Shown piece by piece: positions 35,633-43,161 of a stretch of DNA of 64,000 nt. Each line of letters opens with the position of its first letter. Position 1 is the stretch's first letter. Below the pieces are notes generated by a model. It was not told where the DNA came from and did not search any database. It saw nothing but the letters and a program-made list of their open reading frames with translations. The position numbers were made by a program, and so were the translations under genes. The stretch is from JABDIP01 sp965237625 (lineage in GTDB: Bacteria; Pseudomonadota; Alphaproteobacteria; DSM-16000; Inquilinaceae), in NCBI GenBank assembly GCA_965237625.1, contig CBDEGD010000029.1:1-64000 (forward strand), in the 5' to 3' direction.

Positions 35633-37073
35633 GGGCCGCCTCCGACAACAAATCGGCCTGGCCGGTGGTTTCCAGATAGAACCGCAGCAGCAGATTGCGG
35701 GCCACCAGGGCGCGGTAGTCGCTGCTCGCCCGCATGTCGGTCATCGGCTGGAAATCCTGCGCCAGCGCCGGCAGGGCGGCGGTGACCGTGTCCAAGGTCC
35801 AGGGCTGGCCGGTCAGCGCCGCCTCCAGATGGGCGGCGCGTTTGGGGATCGCCGCGACGCCGCCATAGCCGGCGCGGAATCCGGCCACCCTGCCGCCGTC
35901 CAGGGTCACGGCGAAACCGGCGGCCACGGCGGAGATGTCCTGATCGAAGCGCTTGGACACCTTGTAGGTGCCGTATTGCACGCCCTCGCTGGGCAATGGC
36001 AGGCAAATCGCCGCAACGAATTCGCCGGCTTGAAGCGCGGTCTTGCGATAGTCGAGATAGAAATCCTCCAGCGGCAGGGTGCGGGTTCCGCCCGAACTCT
36101 CCAGAACGATTTCGGCCTCATAGGCGATCAGCGCCGGCATGCTGTCGCCGATCGGTGAGCCGTTGGCGACGTTGCCGCCCATGGTGCCGGCATTGCGAAT
36201 CTGCACCGAACCGAGCCGCCGGACCAGGGTGGCGAAGCCCGGGTAATGCCGGTCAATGGCCGGCAGCACGTCGGTATAAGACGCTCCGGCGCCGATCTCC
36301 AGCACGCCGCCGGCCTCGGCGATGCCGCCCAGATCGGCGACGGAACCGAGGGAAATCATCACCTCGGGCCGCCGATGCTGCTTGGTCACCCACAGCCCGA
36401 CATCGGTGCCCCCGGCCAGCAGCCAGGCATCGGGATGCTCGGCCAGCACCCGCGCCAGCTCGGCCTTGTCGCGCGGCGCGAGATACAGCGTGCCCGCCGC
36501 CTCGACTTCCAGCATGGCGTCGGGGCGAATCGTGCCCAGCAGCGCCGCCGTCTCTGCCTCGGCCGCCGAGAACTGGTCGTCCCGGCCGTCATCATACATG
36601 CGTTCCGCCGCTTCCAGGATCGGCTGATAGCCGGTGCACCGGCAAAGGTTGCCGGCCAGCGCGTCGCAGGTTTCCGCCCGGTCCGGCGCCTCCTGCCCGC
36701 GATACAGGGCGAACAGCGACATGACGAAGCCGGGAGTGCAGAACCCGCATTGCGAGCCGTGGCAATCCACCATCGCCCGCTGCACCGGATGAAGCGCGCC
36801 ATCCGGGTTTTGCAAATCCTCAACTGTGACAAGCTGCTTGCCGTCCAACGTCGGCAGAAATTGGATGCAGGCGTTCACCGCCCGGTATCGAACCCGGTCC
36901 CCGTCCAACTCACCCAGCGCCACGGTGCAGGCACCGCAATCGCCTTCGGCGCAGCCTTCCTTGGTGCCGGTGCGGCCGGTGGCCCGCAGCCATTGCAGCA
37001 CGGTGGTCATCGGGTCGACCCCATCGACCGTGACCAATTCGCCATCCAGGATGAATCGTACACTGCCCGTCAT
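35625..37073 (-). CDS. xdhA: Xanthine dehydrogenase small subunit (2Fe-2S and FAD)
   Basis: 482 aa from the ATG at 37073 (MTGSVRFILDGELVTVDG). The first 2Fe-2S cluster ligands are in GCAEGDCGACTVALGE and a later Cys (VNACIQFLP), the second in GSQCGFCTPGFVMS and GNLCRCTGYQPI. The FAD domain has LLAGGTDVGLWV and NAGTMGGNVANGSPIGDSMPAL. It passes electrons from the XdhB site to NAD+. It starts the xdhAB operon, divergent from the uraD-uraH gene. Confidence 0.95.
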   Translation of the reverse strand: MTGSVRFILDGELVTVDGVDPMTTVLQWLRATGRTGTKEGCAEGDCGACTVALGELDGDRVRYRAVNACIQFLPTLDGKQLVTVEDLQNPDGALHPVQRAMVDCHGSQCGFCTPGFVMSLFALYRGQEAPDRAETCDALAGNLCRCTGYQPILEAAERMYDDGRDDQFSAAEAETAALLGTIRPDAMLEVEAAGTLYLAPRDKAELARVLAEHPDAWLLAGGTDVGLWVTKQHRRPEVMISLGSVADLGGIAEAGGVLEIGAGASYTDVLPAIDRHYPGFATLVRRLGSVQIRNAGTMGGNVANGSPIGDSMPALIAYEAEIVLESSGGTRTLPLEDFYLDYRKTALQAGEFVAAICLPLPSEGVQYGTYKVSKRFDQDISAVAAGFAVTLDGGRVAGFRAGYGGVAAIPKRAAHLEAALTGQPWTLDTVTAALPALAQDFQPMTDMRASSDYRALVARNLLLRFYLETTGQADLLSEAAHG

Positions 37074-37180
37074 TGTCGGCGACCCGCTGCCTACGTTGAT
37101 ATCGCTGGGAATCGAGTATCGGCTAAGCGAACCGCCGCCGCAATCCATCGCGGGCGTTCTTAGTTGGCAATGAAACAGGA

Positions 37181-37222
37181 TTGGTGAACCGCAGAGACAC
37201 AGAAGCACCGAGAACCAACAAG
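37181..37222. repeat. Copy of a CAGAGACACAG-type repeat, inverted to the one at 37486
   Basis: GAACCGCAGAGACACAGAAG and the CGAGAACCAACAAGG that follows it are mirrored on the other strand at about 37486-37560. The two copies flank the 89-bp palindrome at 37309. Confidence 0.55.
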
Positions 37223-37308
37223 GAGAAATGGTTGCCCTTTAGGCGATAGGTTGATGCTCGGCATCTTTATTGGAAACAAAGCTCTATCCCTCAGTTCTCA
37301 CCTTTTTC

Positions 37309-37397
37309 GTCATTCCCGCGGAGGCGGGAATCCAGAGGCCGCGGTAGTACCGCCCGCACTGCCGGGACCACTGGATTCCCGCCTTCGCGGGAATGAC
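37309..37397. repeat. 89-bp palindromic repeat, copy 1
   Basis: Starts GTCATTCCCGCGGAGGCGGG and ends with the mirrored CCCGCCTTCGCGGGAATGAC. Outer arms pair to form a long hairpin; the central about 40 bp vary among copies. Two other copies (51768; 61961/63375 split by an IS) are also exactly 89 bp. The 566-bp gap 37074-37639 holds this element, the flanking CAGAGACACAG repeats and the 8-bp tandem array; no gene is seen. Confidence 0.85.
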
Positions 37398-37485
37398 AAT
37401 AAGAGGAAAGGAGCCGGCAGCCCTTGGACTCCCTACCAGATACCGGCCGCTCCTATGTCGGAGTGAGTCGATCAACCTCCAATCC

Positions 37486-37560
37486 CTGGTTGGTTCTCTG
37501 TGCCTCTGTGCCTCTGTGCCTCTGTGCCTCTGTGCCTCTGTGTCTCTGTGGTGAATTCAT
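37486..37560. repeat. 8-bp tandem array (CTCTGTGC)n
   Basis: About six units of CTCTGTGC lie between 37497 and 37551, flanked by TGGTTGGTT and GTGAATTCATCC, the inverted counterparts of the 37181 copy. It is a simple-sequence array that may vary in length. Confidence 0.7.
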
Positions 37561-37639
37561 CCTACCCAAGCCCTACCTTGCCAGCCCCGGCCCTACCTGC
37601 TGTCATGCGCGCCACCCGAACCCTGGAGACAATACCGGC

Positions 37640-38587
37640 GTGCCACAAGAGACCCCCCTCGCCCTTTCAGACCTGAACGAGATGCCGGCGGCGCAGTTCG
37701 TGGCGCATCTCGGCGAGGTGTTTGAGCACTCCCCCTGGGTGCCGCGCCGCGCCGCGGTCGGTCGGCCGTTCTCCAGCATCGGCGTGCTGCACGACGTGAT
37801 GGTGGCCGCCGTTCGCGCCGCCGGGCCGGAGGCCCAGGACAAATTGATCCGCGCCCATCCTGATCTGGCCGGCAAGGCGGCGCGGGCCAAGGATCTGACC
37901 GATGCCTCGACCGGGGAACAGGCCTCCGCCGGTCTGGATCAATTGACCAATGAGGAATACCAACGCTTCGACCGGCTGAACCAGGCCTATCGTAAGAAGT
38001 TCGGCTTCCCCTTCATCATCGCCGTGAAGGGGCTGGACAAGACCGCCATCCTGACCGCCTTTGAGCGGCGCATCGGCCATGATGACGAGACCGAACGGCA
38101 GACCGCCCTGGACCAGATCGCCCGGATCGCCCGCCTACGCCTGAACGATCTGATCAACGACGACGCAATACCCGGCGAGCCGCCTCTGGCCGCCCCGAAG
38201 CCGAACATCAATCCAAAGAGGGAAGCCGCCATGGGACGCCTGACCACCCATGTTCTCGACACCGCCCGCGGCGTTCCGGCCGCTGGGCTGAAGATCCACC
38301 TGATCCGGCTGGAAGGCGGGATCAAGGAGCACCCGCTGAAGACCGTGATCACCAACACCGATGGCCGGGTCGACGGCCCGCTGCTCGAGGGCGACGCTCT
38401 CGGCGCCGGACAATACGAGTTGCTGTTCGAGGTCGGCGCCTATTTCCGGGAGCGCGGCCTGCTGCTGCCGGAGCCGGCCTTCCTGGACGAGGTCCCCATC
38501 CGTTTCGCCGTCGCCGATCCCGGCGCGCATTATCACGTGCCCCTGCTGGTCAGCCCATGGAGCTACAGCACCTATCGGGGGAGCTGA
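37640..38587 (+). CDS. Bifunctional OHCU decarboxylase / 5-hydroxyisourate hydrolase (UraD-UraH fusion)
   Basis: Carries out two consecutive steps from 5-hydroxyisourate to (S)-allantoin. The N-terminal UraD part (residues about 1-170) has AAVGRPFSSIGVLHDVM, IRAHPDLAGKAARA with the catalytic His, and KFGFPFIIAVKG. The C-terminal transthyretin-like HIUase part (about 195-315) has GRLTTHVLDTARGVPAAGL, the LLFEVGAYF block and the YRGS ending typical of the family. The GTG at 37640 gives the UraD start; an internal ATG at 37682 is possible. The last 95 bp are repeated exactly at 39823-39917, after an inserted two-gene cassette. Confidence 0.92.
   Translation: MPQETPLALSDLNEMPAAQFVAHLGEVFEHSPWVPRRAAVGRPFSSIGVLHDVMVAAVRAAGPEAQDKLIRAHPDLAGKAARAKDLTDASTGEQASAGLDQLTNEEYQRFDRLNQAYRKKFGFPFIIAVKGLDKTAILTAFERRIGHDDETERQTALDQIARIARLRLNDLINDDAIPGEPPLAAPKPNINPKREAAMGRLTTHVLDTARGVPAAGLKIHLIRLEGGIKEHPLKTVITNTDGRVDGPLLEGDALGAGQYELLFEVGAYFRERGLLLPEPAFLDEVPIRFAVADPGAHYHVPLLVSPWSYSTYRGS
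38493..38587. repeat. 95-bp direct repeat, left copy (uraH 3' end)
   Basis: Runs from TCCCCATCCG to the uraH stop codon TGA and is identical over all 95 bp to 39823-39917. The identity stops exactly at the stop codon on one side. Confidence 0.95.
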
Positions 38588-38613
38588 CGACCCTGGCCCC
38601 AGGCACGGCACTT

Positions 38614-39057
38614 ATGGAAACAGTGATCTTCAGCGGCATTCAGGGTGCGGGAAAGACGACGTTCTACAAGGAACGCTTCTTTGATACCCATATCCGCATC
38701 AGCCTCGACATGCTCAAGACCCGGCACCGGGAGGCCGTGCTGCTCGATGCATGCATTGCCGCCAAGCAGAAATTCGTCGTGGACAACACCAACCCCGCCA
38801 AGGCTGACCGCAGCCGCTACATCGTGCCCGCGAAACAGGCAGGCTTCACGATTATCGGCTATTACTTTGCTGTCGATCTCCAAGCGTCCAAAGAGCGGAA
38901 TCTGAGGCGCCGGGACAAGGCGGCGATCCCGCAGCCTGGGCTACTCGGAACGCACAAACGCCTGCAATTCCCTACATGGGAAGAAGGCTTCGACCACCTC
39001 TATTATGTCCGCATTGATCCGGAATCGGGTTTCGTCGTCGAGGAATGGGCCTCATGA
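38614..39057 (+). CDS. PNKP-like polynucleotide 5'-kinase (P-loop, AAA_33 type)
   Basis: 147 aa. P-loop GIQGAGKT (residues 8-15), Asp32 in ISLDML, and DNTNP (57-61) followed by ADRSRYI and GFTIIGYYF. The DNTNP...RxRY...AG arrangement, RNLRRRD lid arginines and a C-terminal FPTWEEGFDHLYYVRI match the kinase half of polynucleotide kinase/phosphatase (PNKP) better than zeta toxins. It has no phosphatase domain. Predicted to phosphorylate 5'-OH nucleic-acid ends; that is inference. The stop overlaps the Thg1 start as ATGA. A longer frame from 38557 starts inside the direct repeat. Confidence 0.8.
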   Translation: METVIFSGIQGAGKTTFYKERFFDTHIRISLDMLKTRHREAVLLDACIAAKQKFVVDNTNPAKADRSRYIVPAKQAGFTIIGYYFAVDLQASKERNLRRRDKAAIPQPGLLGTHKRLQFPTWEEGFDHLYYVRIDPESGFVVEEWAS

Positions 39058-39812
39058 AGTTCAACGAACTCGACAGGCGCATGCGGATGCTGGAGAGCGC
39101 CGATGATCCGGGGATCGTGCCGGGCCTGCCCCTGGTTGTTCGGCTTGATGGCCGAGGCTTCACCAAGCTGACAAAGGAGACCCATTCGTTCGACGCACCG
39201 TTCGACGAGCGATTTCGCGACCTCATGATTGAAACTACCAGACATCTCATGCAATGCGGCTTCCAACCGGTCTACGGGTATACGCAGAGCGATGAGATCT
39301 CCCTGCTCCTGCCGCCCGAGGACATGACCTTCGGCCGCCGGCAGAGAAAGCTGCTCTCCGTTTTGGCCGGCGAGGCCAGCGCCAAGTTCAGCCTCCTGCT
39401 CGGCGACACCGCCTGCTTCGACAGCCGTCTCTCGCCTTTGCCGGACAAGCAGACGCTGATCGACTATTTCCGCTGGCGCAGCGAGGACGCCCATCGCAAT
39501 GCCCTGAACGCGCATTGTTACTGGCTCAGGCGCAAGGCAGGCGAGTCTGCCCGTTCCGTCACTGACGGCCTGGACCGAATGTCCACATCGGAAAAGAACG
39601 AGTTCCTTTTCGCAAAGGGCATCAATTTCAATGATCTGCCCGACTGGCAGAAGCGCGGTATCGGCGTCTTCTGGGAAGACTACCAGAAAGATGCGGTCAA
39701 CCCGGTGACGGGCGAGGCCGTCAAGGCCGATCGCCGACGCCTGACCCACGACCTACATCTGCCGATGAAGGGCAAGTATGATGACTACATCGTACGCTTT
39801 GCCACATGGTGA
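39054..39812 (+). CDS. Thg1-like 3'-5' polymerase (tRNA-His guanylyltransferase family)
   Basis: 252 aa. MKFNELDRRMRMLE, metal-binding Asp32 in VVRLDGRGFTKLTK and Asp80 in YGYTQSDEISLLL, FDSR, and YFRWRSEDAHRNALNAHCYW (the Thg1 HINxLYN-like helix). The family adds G-1 to tRNA-His or, in bacterial and archaeal Thg1-like proteins, repairs truncated tRNA 5' ends by templated 3'-5' addition. The ATG at 39054 overlaps the kinase stop. Thg1 is unexpected in alphaproteobacteria, many of which lack G-1 on tRNA-His, so a repair role is likelier than tRNA-His maturation (inference). Confidence 0.9.
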   Translation: MKFNELDRRMRMLESADDPGIVPGLPLVVRLDGRGFTKLTKETHSFDAPFDERFRDLMIETTRHLMQCGFQPVYGYTQSDEISLLLPPEDMTFGRRQRKLLSVLAGEASAKFSLLLGDTACFDSRLSPLPDKQTLIDYFRWRSEDAHRNALNAHCYWLRRKAGESARSVTDGLDRMSTSEKNEFLFAKGINFNDLPDWQKRGIGVFWEDYQKDAVNPVTGEAVKADRRRLTHDLHLPMKGKYDDYIVRFATW

Positions 39813-39822
39813 TCCGCAAAAA

Positions 39823-39917
39823 TCCCCATCCGTTTCGCCGTCGCCGATCCCGGCGCGCATTATCACGTGCCCCTGCTGGTCAGCCCATGGAGCTACAGCA
39901 CCTATCGGGGGAGCTGA
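39823..39917. repeat. 95-bp direct repeat, right copy (orphan uraH 3' end)
   Basis: Identical to 38493-38587 but not attached to any uraH. It starts 10 bp after the Thg1 stop and ends at a TGA, followed by unrelated DNA. It marks the right edge of the inserted unit 38588-39917 (1330 bp). Confidence 0.95.
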
Positions 39918-40079
39918 ACGCTCGACGCCTCTCGGCCCGCTAATTCTTGATCAAGCGTCGTTATCAGCCGTCAAGACCGTCTTCCCCGACTGACATGGGT
40001 CAATTCGACAATCTATCCGGTTGATCGCGGCGCCGGGCTCCCCATTTAGAATCCACACAAACTTTATGGTTAATGGGCC

Positions 40080-40502
40080 ATGCCGCAAGCCGCCGATCCA
40101 TTGGAAGTCAGCCCCTATCTGATGGCGCCATGTCGGAATCTCAGATACGCCTGCATGGCGCTGATGCGGCATGACAAGCACCGGCCGCGCTGCGCGGAGT
40201 GCTCGCTGATCGCGCTGTGTCGGAAGTCTGCCGGCGATCAGCCCATCGCCGCAGGATCGGGCGCCGAGCCGGCATCGCCGAGCCGCTCCTGGCCAACCGC
40301 CCCTGTCGCCGGTACGCGCAGCAGCATCGAATGGCGTTTCGTCACCGGCAGCGCGATGTGGCGACCGTCGACGCTCGACATCCTGCGGATCCTGTACAGG
40401 CGCGCTTCGATCGAACCCAATTTGACACGGACCGGCGATCGTCGGCCGATCCGTTCCGAGACCGCCGCCGAGGGAAAATCGAACATCGCCGCCCAGCACT
40501 GA
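40080..40502 (+). CDS. Possible small Cys-rich protein
   Basis: An open frame of 140 aa beginning MPQAADPLEVSPYLMAPC. Only the first 60 residues look protein-like: C-x7-C ... RCAECSLIALCRK (C-x2-C-x6-C), a possible metal site. The rest is Ser/Arg-rich and not convincing. Within the 711-bp region 39918-40628 it is the only candidate, next to a 12-bp tandem array. Confidence 0.3.
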   Translation: MPQAADPLEVSPYLMAPCRNLRYACMALMRHDKHRPRCAECSLIALCRKSAGDQPIAAGSGAEPASPSRSWPTAPVAGTRSSIEWRFVTGSAMWRPSTLDILRILYRRASIEPNLTRTGDRRPIRSETAAEGKSNIAAQH

Positions 40503-40537
40503 CGGCAATCGCTCACCGGCCGGCTTGGCGCTAATCC

Positions 40538-40588
40538 GCCCAGTCTTCACCCCAGTCTTCACTCCAGTCTTCGCCCCAGTCTTCGGCC
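40538..40588. repeat. 12-bp tandem array (CCCAGTCTTCAC)x4
   Basis: Four near-identical units, the third and fourth with single-base changes, in the non-coding stretch upstream of 40629. Confidence 0.75.
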
Positions 40589-40628
40589 CTGTCTGCTCAC
40601 GCCCTCTATTCGCCCTCGAGCGCTGACT

Positions 40629-41051
40629 TCATCCCATGTCTCCGTAGGCCCGCTGATGGGCCGGGCGCTGCCTCAGCCGCCCGTAATAGGCTTTGAGCAG
40701 CGGGTAATCGCCGATCAACCCGGTGACGGTAGCCATGAATCAGCCATGGCCGATGAGAATGTCCGCGGCCTCCGGCTGATCGGAGACCCAGAAGCGCAAC
40801 CGTAGCCGCCGAGGGCGGTCAATTTCCAGGAAGACACTTTGATGGGTGGCCTCGGCGTGTCCGCGATGGTCGACGAAGGTGAACGCGCCACCGACGCGGG
40901 GATCGATTTCGGCGCGTGGCGGCTGGGTATCCGGCATGGTGAAGAGCCAGCGCCGCGCCGCCTCGACATCGAGCCAGGCGTCGAACACGCACTCGGCGGG
41001 TGAATCGAAGCGGCGGGACACGGTGACGCTGACAGATCTGGCCATGGTCAT
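40629..41051 (-). pseudogene. SRPBCC-GST chimera interrupted by an in-frame TGA
   Basis: The first 85 or so codons (MTMARSVSVTVSRRFDSPAE... FTFVDHRGHAE) are an AHSA1/SRPBCC domain. Then, at ADILIGHG, the frame switches to a glutathione S-transferase C-terminus: after a TGA (40740-40742) it continues in frame as FMATVTGLIGDYPLLKAYYG to a stop at 40629. The neighbouring GST has ADILVGHSCFMATVTGLIGG, so the TGA aligns with Cys (TGC to TGA). It probably arose by recombination between two members of this cluster. As expressed, a 103-aa protein would end at the TGA. Confidence 0.75.
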
Positions 41052-41061
41052 GGTGCCATCC

Positions 41062-41538
41062 TCATTCTACGGTTTTGGCCGTGCTGCCCAGTGCCTCGCC
41101 GAGCCGTCCCAGAACCCAGGTCCATCCGCCCTTGCGTTGGCCGACCGTGTCGGCGCCATCCAAGAACGCGCATTGCTCTGTCAGAACCAGATGGGTGCCT
41201 GATTCCGACGGCGCCATCTCAACCGTCGTCAGCGATGCCGAGATGCGCGTCTCGTCGATGTCCACGGTGTAGGAGAATACGATCCGGCGGTTCGGCACAA
41301 TGTCGTGATAGACGGTCTCGTTGGTGAGCATTCGACCCTGTGGCTCCCGGCCGGCCCAATGCTCGCTGCCGCCCTGCCGGAAGTCGAGCGTGTGAGCGAC
41401 ATCGGTAAAGCCGTCGCCTATGGCGAACCAGCGGCGCTTGATGGCAGGATCGGACCAGCCGGCATATACCTGTGACGGTGTGCCGGGGTAATCGCGCTCG
41501 ATAGTGAACGTTGCATGGGTCGTGCTTCGCTCCGACAT
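41062..41538 (-). CDS. SRPBCC (AHSA1-type) domain protein
   Basis: 158 aa with FTIERDYPGTPSQVYAGWSD near the start, RRWFAIG, EHWAGREPQG and GTHLVLTEQCAFLDG toward the end. This is the START/Bet v1-like fold found in ArsR-associated operons. GAGGGAGAA precedes the ATG. The ligand or function is unknown. Confidence 0.85.
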   Translation of the reverse strand: MSERSTTHATFTIERDYPGTPSQVYAGWSDPAIKRRWFAIGDGFTDVAHTLDFRQGGSEHWAGREPQGRMLTNETVYHDIVPNRRIVFSYTVDIDETRISASLTTVEMAPSESGTHLVLTEQCAFLDGADTVGQRKGGWTWVLGRLGEALGSTAKTVE

Positions 41539-41552
41539 GGTTGGTTCTCCCT

Positions 41553-42212
41553 CTACGGGTAGGGTCTTGCTTGAAGAAAGTCCCGGTAGGCTCGCTGATA
41601 GGCGGGGCGTTCCTGTACCCGCGCGAGATAGGCCTTGAGCATGGGATGGCCTCCGATCAGTCCCGTCACCGTGGCCATGAAACAGCTATGGCCGACCAGG
41701 ATGTCGGCGCCGGAGAACGCCGAACCGACCAGGAACTCGCGGCCGTCGAGCGCCTTCGTCAACATGTCGGCGCGGAGCGTGAAATCGTCGCGGCTATAAC
41801 CGGCCAGCGTCTCGTCATGCTTCCGGCCCGCCGGGCGCATGTGCTCCAGCGGTCGCATGGTGTTGTCGAAATAGGTCATGACCGCCGGATCGATTTCCGC
41901 GCAGGCGAAGACGCACCATTGGTAGTAGGCGGCCCGCTCCGCGGTTCCGATCTCAGGCGCCAGACCGCTCTCCGGGTGTTCGTCGATCAGCTGCAGCACG
42001 ATTGCCACCGATTCCAGCATCGTGTAGCGGTCGGTCCTGAGCGCCGGCACCACGCCCAGGGGATGGATGGACCGGTAGGCATCGCCATCCTGCTCCCACT
42101 CCATCATGTTCACCGGCCGGCTCTCATAGGGGATCGCCAGCTCCTCCAGCGCCCATTTCACCCGCTGCGACCGGGTCGGCGGCCATTCATAGAGTTCCGT
42201 AATGGCGGTCAT
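41553..42212 (-). CDS. Glutathione S-transferase family protein
   Basis: 219 aa from ATG 42212 (MTAITELYEWPPTRSQRVKW). The thioredoxin-like N-terminal domain has HPLGVVPALRTDRYTMLESVAIV (cis-Pro and ES of the GSH site). The alpha-helical C-terminal domain has FSGADILVGHSCFMATVTGL. The ATG overlaps the stop of the upstream SRPBCC gene (ATGA), so the two are coupled. Confidence 0.88.
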   Translation of the reverse strand: MTAITELYEWPPTRSQRVKWALEELAIPYESRPVNMMEWEQDGDAYRSIHPLGVVPALRTDRYTMLESVAIVLQLIDEHPESGLAPEIGTAERAAYYQWCVFACAEIDPAVMTYFDNTMRPLEHMRPAGRKHDETLAGYSRDDFTLRADMLTKALDGREFLVGSAFSGADILVGHSCFMATVTGLIGGHPMLKAYLARVQERPAYQRAYRDFLQARPYP

Positions 42213-42703
42213 CCTATTTGCTCCTTCAATTCCGCAACGAGTGTTTCCAGCTTGTCGATCCCTGCCTCCCAGCCAGGTCGGTTGGCATCGATCATCCAGG
42301 CGGCGGACGGCTCGAACAGGGTGAGCACGTGGCGCACATGGAGCCGGGTTCCGGCGCCCTCCCCGGTGAAGATCACCGTCGCCTCGCCACCGTAAAGCGG
42401 GCGGCCGTCGCCGACGGCGATACTGTTGGAGAATGCGATCCGCTTCGGGCGGACGATCCCGGTGTAACGGCACCGGGACCAATGGTCGGTGCCATCAGGC
42501 GACCGCATGCAGATGTCGAACCGCCCGCCCTCCCGGAACTCGCAGATGCAGTCGGTCACCGTGAAATCGGCAGGACAGAACCAGCGCTTCAAATGCTCCG
42601 CCGAAGTCCAGGCCTCGAAGACAAGCGCAGGAGGAGCATCGAACAGCCGGGTGACTTCGACTTCGCGAGTCTCCACGCCGCCGGATTGTCCGTCAAAGCC
42701 CAT
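42209..42703 (-). CDS. SRPBCC (AHSA1-type) domain protein
   Basis: 164 aa with EVEVTRLFDAPPALVFEAWT, HLKRWFCPADF, FREGGRFDICMRSPDG and a C-terminal GWEAGIDKLETLVAEL. The ATG at 42703 overlaps the stop of a short upstream SRPBCC fragment (TGATG). It is the second gene of the ArsR cluster that is intact. Confidence 0.87.
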   Translation of the reverse strand: MGFDGQSGGVETREVEVTRLFDAPPALVFEAWTSAEHLKRWFCPADFTVTDCICEFREGGRFDICMRSPDGTDHWSRCRYTGIVRPKRIAFSNSIAVGDGRPLYGGEATVIFTGEGAGTRLHVRHVLTLFEPSAAWMIDANRPGWEAGIDKLETLVAELKEQIG

Positions 42704-42819
42704 CACCGTGCGCCCTCCAGGCCGGCGGTCCAGACCAATGGCCGGAGCGCGTCGATGCTGCGGGCCAGCACCAGATCCAGCCGCCGGGCATCGGCGTCAC
42801 GATCCGTCGCTGTCGGCAT
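42703..42819 (-). pseudogene. Remnant N-terminus of a third SRPBCC gene
   Basis: A 38-codon frame ending LDLVLARSIDALRPLVWTAG plus LEGAR resembles the SRPBCC opening (DLVLTRxxDAPxxLVWxAWT) and then stops. It begins inside the end of the ArsR gene and ends on the next start. It may now act only as a translational coupler. Confidence 0.4.
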
Positions 42820-43159
42820 TCTTCCCCTCCTTCGCCTGCAACCCCGCCACGTAATCCCCCAGCCGGTCCAGCCTGCCCTCCCACAAGGCGCGCCGTTCGG
42901 CGATCCATTGCTCGGCCGGGCCCAGCGATGCCGGCTCAATATGGCAGGTGCGGACCCGGCCGGTCTTCTCGGTACGGATCAGCCCGCTCGACTCCAGCAC
43001 TTGGAGATGCTGAAGCACCGATGGCAGGGCCATGGGGATCGGCTTGGCCAACTCGCTGACCGAGGCCGATCCGGCGATCAGCCGTTCGACGATCACCCGG
43101 CGCGTTGGGTCGGCCAGGGCATGGAACACACGATCGAGGGCGAGATTTTGGTTAGTCAT
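42797..43159 (-). CDS. ArsR-family transcriptional regulator
   Basis: About 120 aa. DRVFHALADPTRRVIVERL, SVSELAKPIPMALPSVLQHLQVLESSGLIRTEKTGRVRTC is the winged helix of ArsR/SmtB proteins; no metal-binding Cys pair is visible, so it belongs to the non-metal group that controls SRPBCC/AHSA1 operons. ATG 43159 is chosen; a GTG at 43174 is in frame. It heads the minus-strand cluster and is divergent from a GST gene. Confidence 0.9.
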   Translation of the reverse strand: MTNQNLALDRVFHALADPTRRVIVERLIAGSASVSELAKPIPMALPSVLQHLQVLESSGLIRTEKTGRVRTCHIEPASLGPAEQWIAERRALWEGRLDRLGDYVAGLQAKEGKNADSDGS

Positions 43160-43161
43160 GT

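Noticed and set aside
34193..35785. A 530-codon plus-strand frame opposite xdhB
   Set aside because: Antisense shadow of a well-conserved molybdoenzyme gene.
38557..38613. An upstream start for the PNKP-like kinase inside the uraH 3' end
   Set aside because: The 19 extra residues come from the direct repeat and lack similarity to kinases; ATG 38614 gives the P-loop at the usual place.
38614..39057. Zeta-toxin identity of the small kinase
   Set aside because: No antitoxin partner is adjacent and the DNTNP, RxRY and lid features fit PNKP-type kinases better.
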